DNA from: Priapulus caudatus
Taxonomy: Eukaryota; Priapulida; Priapulimorpha; Priapulimorphida; Priapulidae
NCBI RefSeq assembly: GCF_000485595.1
Contig: NW_014577280.1
Location: forward strand, 79,192 to 103,469
DNA: 24,278 nucleotides
Direction of reading: 5' to 3'
Shown: piece after piece, positions 18,207-24,278 of the stretch
How the letters are laid out: each line of letters starts with the position of its first letter
Numbering within the stretch: position 1 is the stretch's first letter
Made by a program: the position numbers and the translations under genes
The notes under the pieces: model-generated
What the model saw: the letters and a program-made list of their open reading frames with translations, nothing else
The model's database searches: none
What the model was told of the DNA's origin: nothing

Positions 18207-18307
18207 ATGCATTTGGATGCTAAATTCAGCCAAAGGTGGAATCCACACAAGGCATGAATCTAGATCATGTATGTTTGTGTAGGCCCTACTCCCTATTGAC
18301 TGACAAT
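18207..18307 (-). pseudogene. Inverted fragment of the HIRAN-like exon
   Basis: The minus strand matches about 100 bp of the HIRAN exon (around 7990-8085): ATTGTCAGT, GATAGGGA/AATAGGGA, ACACAAACATACAT, TTCATGCCTTGTGTGG, TAGCATCCAAATGCAT. It contains an extra GTAGGGC-like insertion and substitutions, so it is a diverged older fragment and not a product of the same event as copy 2. Surrounding sequence does not extend the match. Confidence 0.75.
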
Positions 18308-18419
18308 GATGTCTTAATTTGGTTGTGGGGAATTGTAGGTTCACCGTTCACGATAGATGTAAGAGTAAAACAGTACTCGTTCTTTAGATTCTACGAAGTG
18401 ACTGATTTATTTTGGCGCG

Positions 18420-19439
18420 CACCGCGTACACAAGTGTTTATATAACTTCACATAAATGTTTATACAATGTTAATTAGGGTTTCCCGACATTGGTTAAGAA
18501 AATACATATTGATAATAACATAATATATTAATAAATAATAATATTCGGTATATAATTATAATAAGTGTAATATCATATATAATATAATTATAATTATAAT
18601 GTTATATTAATATTGTTAACAACGTTGTACATCTGTTATACATTGATAAAAGCCAAAGCTAGAGATCGGTCGGTTTCACAATGAATACTAATGCGTAATG
18701 TAAACAATTATATTACTTAATTTTACATTAATTTCATCATTAATTTTAATTTGAAACATTTAAAACGTAAAAAAGTTCAATTGCCTAAAAAAATATTGTG
18801 AAACACATGTTTTGAAAATATGTCATTTGGTTATTAAACCGGTTAATTTACTAATGCATTGCGGACTTCTTGTGTTATTATGTGTGTTGTTTTACTTTTC
18901 TCGTTCTTACTAGCAGGTTGCGGCAGAGCACGGTATTATGTTTATGTTTTAATGACAATATAATTAATTTACGTATTTCTACGCTATCAACCAAGGCATA
19001 TAGATTATGTATAAACATTATTTATAACGTTGTCAATAACACTTGATTCACCATTCGGCCGATACTACCGATACAGCGATACGAAACTAATAGGCTATAA
19101 CCACATAACTGCGGCAACAAACATGGCGGCCGTGCTTGCATGGCGCTCAACAAGGATTGCGATTTAACAGTGAATTAGAAAAATAATATAGTGTGTGTAT
19201 AGTACCCAGTGGCTAATATCGATTGATTACGAATGCAGGACACTACGTAAGTCCTAGTCAGCATCTGTCTGTATAGTTTTACATATTATTGGGACCAACG
19301 ACTACGTGATTCGGTACACCTGAAAATGATCCGCTATTACTGCAAGCACATGAGACTCGGCAGAATCGATGTATAGCATCTAATTAAAAACCACAAGTAT
19401 ATTCAAATAAAGCAGATAACAACGTTTCAAAATATATAT
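18420..19439. other. AT-rich stretch, no gene seen
   Basis: Strongly AT-rich with ATAATTATAATTATAAT-type runs (about 18520-18620). No open frame with recognisable content and no clear element ends other than the LTR that begins at 19440. Confidence 0.5.
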
Positions 19440-20028
19440 TGTAGGGGCGTGATTCGCACTACCTTTGTAAGAGGTTCTGTAATAGACTAGAGACAGATAA
19501 AGACAAGACAAGAAGTAACGTCACTGGTGTTTACTCAATCTCTAATACAATACCCGAGGTTTCCGTGCACTACCGAAAGCAAGAGCGGTTACTACACACT
19601 ACACCTTCCTCAGCGGGTGGCTGGCACAAGAGCCTCGAGAAGCGGCTGCTCTCCACTATTTATACGGCGTTCACTTTCCTACGTCACCTCTCGTTATAGC
19701 TCCCTTCTCTGGCCAACCGGCCATACTAAATAAGGTGTGGTGAGCCTTGCAACTGCTATATTACCCTACCGAATAAGGTGGGGTGCGTATTTCCCTTTGG
19801 CTCGGATCCATAGATCATCTGGTCAGTGTCTAGGCTGTCACAATGCGCAAGGATTCGGGGATTCATGACCGGGCTTCCAGCTAGACGGCGCCATCTCGAG
19901 TCACGGTTCTCTTTGACTTCCGTCCCGCCGCTGACTCTCCCGTCCCTGTTTCATACATTCTCCTGACACCGGTTGCGTTCTCGCATTGCCATAACTTTCC
20001 CTGGCGTGTGGGGTTTTGCCCGCTTACA
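19440..20028 (-). mobile_element. Solo LTR, 589 bp, minus strand
   Basis: Plus-strand ends are TGTAGGGGCG and CCCGCTTACA, that is TGTA...TACA, with ATAT (or ATATAT) directly repeated on both sides. On the minus strand a textbook TATA box, TATAAATAG, lies at 19664-19656, about 365 bp into the LTR, giving a U3 of roughly 400 bp and R-U5 of roughly 190 bp. No second LTR, primer-binding site, gag or pol is near, so it is a solo LTR left after recombination. TGT..ACA ends and a 4-6 bp duplication fit Gypsy or BEL/Pao elements; I cannot choose between them. Confidence 0.75.
19656..19664 (-). promoter_or_regulatory. LTR TATA box
   Basis: Minus-strand TATAAATAG preceded by GCCG and followed by TGGAGAGCAGCC; transcription would start near 19630 and run leftward. 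Confidence 0.55.
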
Positions 20029-20104
20029 ATATATATTTACTGTACACGAGCCTAATTAAAAGCACATGCTAGCATGTTGCAGGAAGTGATCCACTATCCC
20101 TTGA

Positions 20105-20111
<7 letters not shown>

Positions 20112-20164
<53 letters not shown>

Positions 20165-20180
20165 GAGAGAGAGAGAGAGA
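20112..20180. repeat. TA then GA microsatellite
   Basis: (TA)n at about 20112-20152 followed by an interrupted GA run to about 20182. Confidence 0.95.
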
Positions 20181-20182
20181 GA

Positions 20183-21230
20183 CAAAGGAGAGAAGAGGAG
20201 ATATATCCATCGCGACAACCGACTTGGGACAAGCTTTGCGGTCCCAGCGACGACACTGCGACGCGTGTGCGATCGTAGCGCCAAAACAAATCTTTATACG
20301 ATTTCTTTTTTACATTTCGAGAAGATAGGCATCGATGCGTGTGCCACTGGTACGAGACGGCTCATCCAGCGTTCTCGAAATGATTTGTGAATCCAATCCA
20401 TTAAGCTTAGTTTGGTGTGTATTATAATCTGCGCGCTATACATGAAAATGTTTGATGCAGCGAGATCATATACATTATCTATGACTTCTCAGCTACTCTA
20501 GAAAAGTGGTTTGAATTCCGCCAGAACGCGTTAAATCATTCCGTGTGGGTGTGTGCGTGCTCTATTCATAAACGCCGCGCGTGCATTAGTGCTGCATATG
20601 AAGAATAGAAGGAAAGAGATGGTAATTGGATTTCAACAATGAGAGAGAACTTACAGGAGATACATGCCCGCACACGCGCAGGAACATACACACATGCATG
20701 TGCGGACACACATAGAACGCATGGCGCATCGCGCGCACACACACAACATCACACACACAACCAGCACACACCACCCACCACACACAGCACCAAACACACG
20801 TCCAGTCAATGATATATAGATATATATATGTATACATTAATGGATTGCCTCGCACACGGGCACCCACTCGCTGCACAAAAAACAATAACGCAAGTATATT
20901 AATCGCAGAAATTCTACTGTCGCGAGCTTTCAGTTCCAGGCGGCGTGCTGGCGTTACGATTAACGTCCTGGCAGCGAAATCTACATGCACCACCTGACTC
21001 GCGCTCTATCTCGAATATTTTACGAAATACAATATTTAACTGCAACATGCATATACTCGAGGAACGTGGCGAACGCAAGCAGATTAAAGGAAGGCCCGCG
21101 ATGGTACGAAACGAATGCGATCGCCGTATAGAGCGCACTGTTTCAGACTTCGAATTGGCTCCGATTGATTTACATAGATAACGAGAAAAACGATGCACTC
21201 AGAAAGAGATTGACAAAAAGAATGAGTGGA
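20183..21230. other. Unrecognised stretch with CA-rich patch
   Basis: Mixed DNA with an irregular CA/CCACC patch (about 20665-20800) and a short TA patch (about 20810-20835). Open frames of up to about 135 codons on the minus strand run through the CA patch and have no domain I recognise. Confidence 0.4.
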
Positions 21231-21239
21231 AAGACGAAT

Positions 21240-21434
21240 TGTAAGAGAACAGAGAGAGGAAACAGAAAAGAGAGATGGCAGAGAGAGAGGGAGCGCGAAG
21301 AAGAGAGGGGTGAGAGCGAGAAAGAGACAGACAGACAGCAGAGATAAGGGGAGAGGGAGAGTGCGCACAGAGAAAGAGAGAGAGAGAGAGGAGAGAGGAG
21401 AGAAAGAGAAGAGAGAGAGAGAGAGGGGGGCGAT
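21240..21434. repeat. GA-rich purine tract
   Basis: About 190 bp almost free of pyrimidines on the plus strand, made of GAGA, GGAGA and AAAGAGA units. Its Ser/Leu-rich minus-strand frames are repeat shadows. Long purine tracts can form triplex DNA, as general knowledge. Confidence 0.9.
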
Positions 21435-21770
21435 AGAAGACGCGCGATGCGAGCAAGATAGATAGAATTGCAATAATCTTTGAGACATCTTTGCGATAGA
21501 ACTTGCCAGGAAGGGGAAAGCCATGGACATCTTTGAGTGATTGAATTCTTAGGTTCATATAGAGTTAACACGTCTGAGTGCGCATGCGCGCGTTAGTTTA
21601 ATCACAGCAGAACAAGAAAAATATATCTAATATATATATAATTATACAATGCGGCGAAACGAAGTTCACTGTGTGGAAATAAAGCAGACACATGCATGTC
21701 TTGCGATATAGCTTCGCAGTTGTACTCGTCTCTGCATAATTCTAGCATGGGCTATATCCGTTGTTGTATA

Positions 21771-22672
21771 CACCCCCCGTCACACCGGGGTGGCGATCTT
21801 ACTGGCGGGCTCTACGGCGAGGAAAATGGCGCCAGAGCGCGCCATAGGTCGCCATAAAGCGTGGTATAAGCGTGGGTGGGAAACGCAAGACAATCGTGGT
21901 GTGGCTCGCCATGGGTCGCCAATGATCGGGCGAGTCACGGCGTTTGTTTTGAGCATGTTCATAAAACGAAACGCCCAAGGTTCGCGATCTGACCTGGAAC
22001 GCGGTGAGAACGCGGTGGGCGTCGCGCAAGGTCGCGAGACAAGCGTCCGTAACATCTCTCATGAACGTGAGTACACCGCAGTACACGCGTGCAAGACGGC
22101 TGCGAAAATGGTAACATTTGCAAACGGCGACTTCATGGATCTGTCTCATGCCGATCCTGTCCAATCTGTTTTATGCGGCCGATCTGTCACGGCCACGGCC
22201 ACGCGGCCTCGAGCTCTGGTAGCTTGTTTCTTCGGCATGTGTCTACTCAGAAACGCCACAACTACTACAGTTGAAATTTCCGAAAGAGCGACCAGACTTG
22301 ATGGATCGTCGCCGTGAGAAACGTGTGTAGAAACGGCCGTGAGGTCGCGTGGATCGCGATAACACGTAGGAAGAGCGCGGTGGTAACAACCATGGCGTGG
22401 TGAGACGCCGCGGAAACGCCGGTGGATCGCCGTTGCGCAAGCCCATAGATTCAATAGAGAACGCCATAAGCGAGGAGAGGGCCACTCGCACGCGCGCGCT
22501 CAGCACACGCGTATGATCGCACAAGGTCGCGGTAGAGAGCGGCGTTTTTTTTCAAGTTTGTAATTGTTGGAACTTTCTTCTCCGCGTTTGTGTTCACGTT
22601 GCCGGCGAGCCTGACGGATTGTTCGGTTCGGGCGTACGGTCGGGATGTCGCCGTCCAAGTCTGACGGGGGTG
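21771..22672. mobile_element. Candidate TIR DNA element, about 902 bp, TA-flanked
   Basis: Left end CACCCCCCGTCACACC and right end, reverse-complemented, CACCCCCGTCAGACTTGG are alike, followed in both by GGCGA(CA)TC. TA sits immediately outside both ends (21769-21770 and 22673-22674), as expected for a TA target duplication. The interior has many GGTCGC, GGTCGCCA and CGGCG-like motifs in both orientations and a 175-codon frame (21790-22317) with no recognised domain. It looks like a non-autonomous element, but the TIR match is imperfect and TA is a weak duplication signal. Confidence 0.45.
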
Positions 22673-23790
22673 TAACGTCGCTTAATAATACAGTAATTAT
22701 AGAGTAGGCCTACTCGCGCTTGGAGCCTCGGCATTACGACTTGCCAAGCTATGTAGTATCGTATTTCCTCTATGATCTGAACCAGCTGCATGGCCCATGC
22801 AACCATCATTTATTGCATAAATGCGTCAGCCGATCCTGTTTCCGTCATGTTTTGTATGCAATGCTCGCCGATCAAATTACATCAGCCGCATACATTAGCC
22901 GGATGGTAACGCGAGACGCGTTTGCCATACTAGTTAAGGAGGGTGGGGAACTAAGAGTAATCAAACTAAAGTTAGAAAGAGGTAATGGGGATGGTTGGTG
23001 TGGTTTGCGTAGTATACGGGAGTGCGGCTGAGTCTATTTTGCGAGATTGTCGTAGTTTGCCATTCCGGCTGTTTCCGGCCGGCACCCCCGGAGATGGAGT
23101 CGGGCGTGGTAAGTGTTTTGCAAGAGTTATTAATTAACATAGCGAGGTAATCGTTCTTTAAAACCGTAATTAGTTTGCGGGTGTCATAATGAACTCGAAC
23201 GCATATTACTTAGTCAAATATTGCTCAACAATGCGGTCGACTAAGATCCGGGCGGCGCGTGGCATCTCGCGCTGCCGTCCGTCGCTGCAGCCGCACACGT
23301 TTCGGCGCTTCTCATCAATAATCTCCCTGTGATTTATATCCGCCGAACGTCGAGAGAGTAATTTACTGGCGTCGTCCATCGCCATCGTTGCATGGGCATA
23401 GAAAGGTGGCGTCGCCTGGCGGTCGTCGCTCGAAACGAGGCGCGGAGATGCTCTCATCCTCGTGAATCATCTCTCAGCAGCATCCTCGCCATCCCCCCAC
23501 CAGATGAAGGCCGTTATTCTATGAAACCGCCGGCGAACCGGCGGCTCGGAACGGCCGATGCTACGCACCGTAGCTGTTGCGGCGTGGCAATGGGAAAAAG
23601 CAGAAGCGAGCGAGCGAGCGAATGATGCGCGTGGTGGGCCGTCCACCATCGTGGCGGAAGGCGCCGAGGGCCAGATTAACGGATTCGTGCGATTCGGCGT
23701 GTTTACACACGGGGATCGCGAGCCGCAAAGGCGGCTAGCGCCACAATACCGGCCGCACGCCATCGCAACTGCACCAGTAACAGAATGTCT
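22673..23790. other. GC-moderate stretch, one tentative exon, otherwise nothing recognised
   Basis: Includes a 103-codon frame at 22720-23031 without a known motif and a perfect CCGCCGG-CGAA-CCGGCGG hairpin at 23527-23544. An ATG at 23094 encodes MESGV and runs into a perfect GTAAGTG donor at 23109, which could be a tiny first coding exon but is too short to claim. Confidence 0.4.
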
Positions 23791-23804
23791 ATACCTCTCG
23801 CTTC

Positions 23805-23890
23805 CTTCTCTCTCTTCGATCTCTCGCGATCTCTCTCTCTCTCTCTCTCGCTCGCTCTCTTTCTCCCTCATCTCAGTCCTCTCTCTGCTC
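23805..23890. repeat. CT-rich microsatellite
   Basis: TCTCTCGC/CTCTCT tract on the plus strand, nearly pure pyrimidine. Confidence 0.9.
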
Positions 23891-23897
23891 TCCCGCC

Positions 23898-23985
23898 AAG
23901 ACACACACACCACACACAGCACACACACACACACACACCCAACACACAACACACACCGACACGACCACGGCACACAACACTCACC
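23898..23985. repeat. CA-rich microsatellite
   Basis: CA run with CCA and AGCA interruptions. Confidence 0.9.
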
Positions 23986-23989
23986 ACTA

Positions 23990-24115
23990 ACTATCTATAC
24001 ATCTATCTATCTAGCTTCTATCTATCTATCGTACTTTATCTCTCTATGCTATCTTATCTATCTATCTCATTATCTAGTGCTTCTATCTATGCTAGTCGAG
24101 GTAGCTAATCTATCT

Positions 24116-24159
<44 letters not shown>

Positions 24160-24278
24160 ATGCTAATGCTATCGATCTATCTAAGCTATATATCTATCTA
24201 TCTATGCTAGTCTATCTATCTACTTATCTATCTATCGCTATCTATCTAGTCTATCTATCTATTTGATCGTATCTATCT
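23990..24278. repeat. TATC tetranucleotide repeat to the window end
   Basis: (CTAT)n with irregular insertions such as GCTAGTC and AATGCTAATGC. The array continues past the window edge. The irregular text may be true variants or long-read error. Confidence 0.93.

Noticed and set aside
21084-21571. Ser/Leu-rich minus-strand ORFs of 119-148 codons
   Set aside because: Three overlapping frames all pass through the GA tract; this is compositional.
23527-23544. CCGCCGG-CGAA-CCGGCGG hairpin as a terminator
   Set aside because: No T run or gene end nearby, and bacterial-type terminators are not expected in this genome.

Overview
This is a gene-poor, repeat-rich stretch of animal nuclear DNA. Evidence for a metazoan: consensus GT-AG splice sites, long dinucleotide, trinucleotide and GATA/TATC microsatellites, a pogo/Tigger-class DDE transposase carrying a PHD finger, tRNA-derived repeat pieces, an LTR of retroviral architecture and TTAGGG-type repeats inside a small element. 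I cannot name the species. An invertebrate is most likely, since PHD-tailed pogo elements and HIRAN-like domains of this style are familiar to me from invertebrates. No bacterial operon, CRISPR array, rRNA or intact tRNA gene is visible.

Layout. 1-5000: mostly non-coding, with GA, TA, CA, GATA and GAA repeats, a CCGCGG palindrome array (about 3617-3810), one possible small first coding exon (379-445) and one TATA-type promoter candidate (about 1819). A 25-N gap lies at 4977-5001. 5002-8494: a transposon-like unit with a spliced 5' leader, a degenerate pogo transposase ending in a PHD finger, and a separate acceptor-flanked exon encoding a HIRAN-like domain. 8956-9700: a tandem array whose 39-bp unit encodes a 13-residue repeat. 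10440-13600: CA repeats, then two head-to-tail composite units (CCATC/CTAT satellite, AT-rich block, tRNA-like B box, short exon-like ORF). 13706-17140: a second copy of the 5002-8494 unit, full of single-base indels. 17577-18330: a hairpin, a 188-bp inverted-repeat element filled with TTAGGG-like repeats, a GC hairpin bounded by CTAG, and a third, inverted fragment of the HIRAN exon. 19440-20028: a solo LTR on the minus strand. 21771-22672: a candidate TA-flanked DNA element. From 23790: CT, CA and TATC repeats to the end.

The only recognisable protein machinery is mobile-element derived. The transposase has lost the part that should carry its first catalytic aspartate, and both copies share its two main frame breaks, so neither copy can make a working enzyme as written. 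The best candidate for something undescribed is the joining of a pogo-PHD transposase and a HIRAN-domain exon inside one repeated unit. The 13-residue coding-type repeat array is second. The indel-rich second copy may partly be an assembly or polishing artefact, so its extra breaks should not be read as biology without read support.
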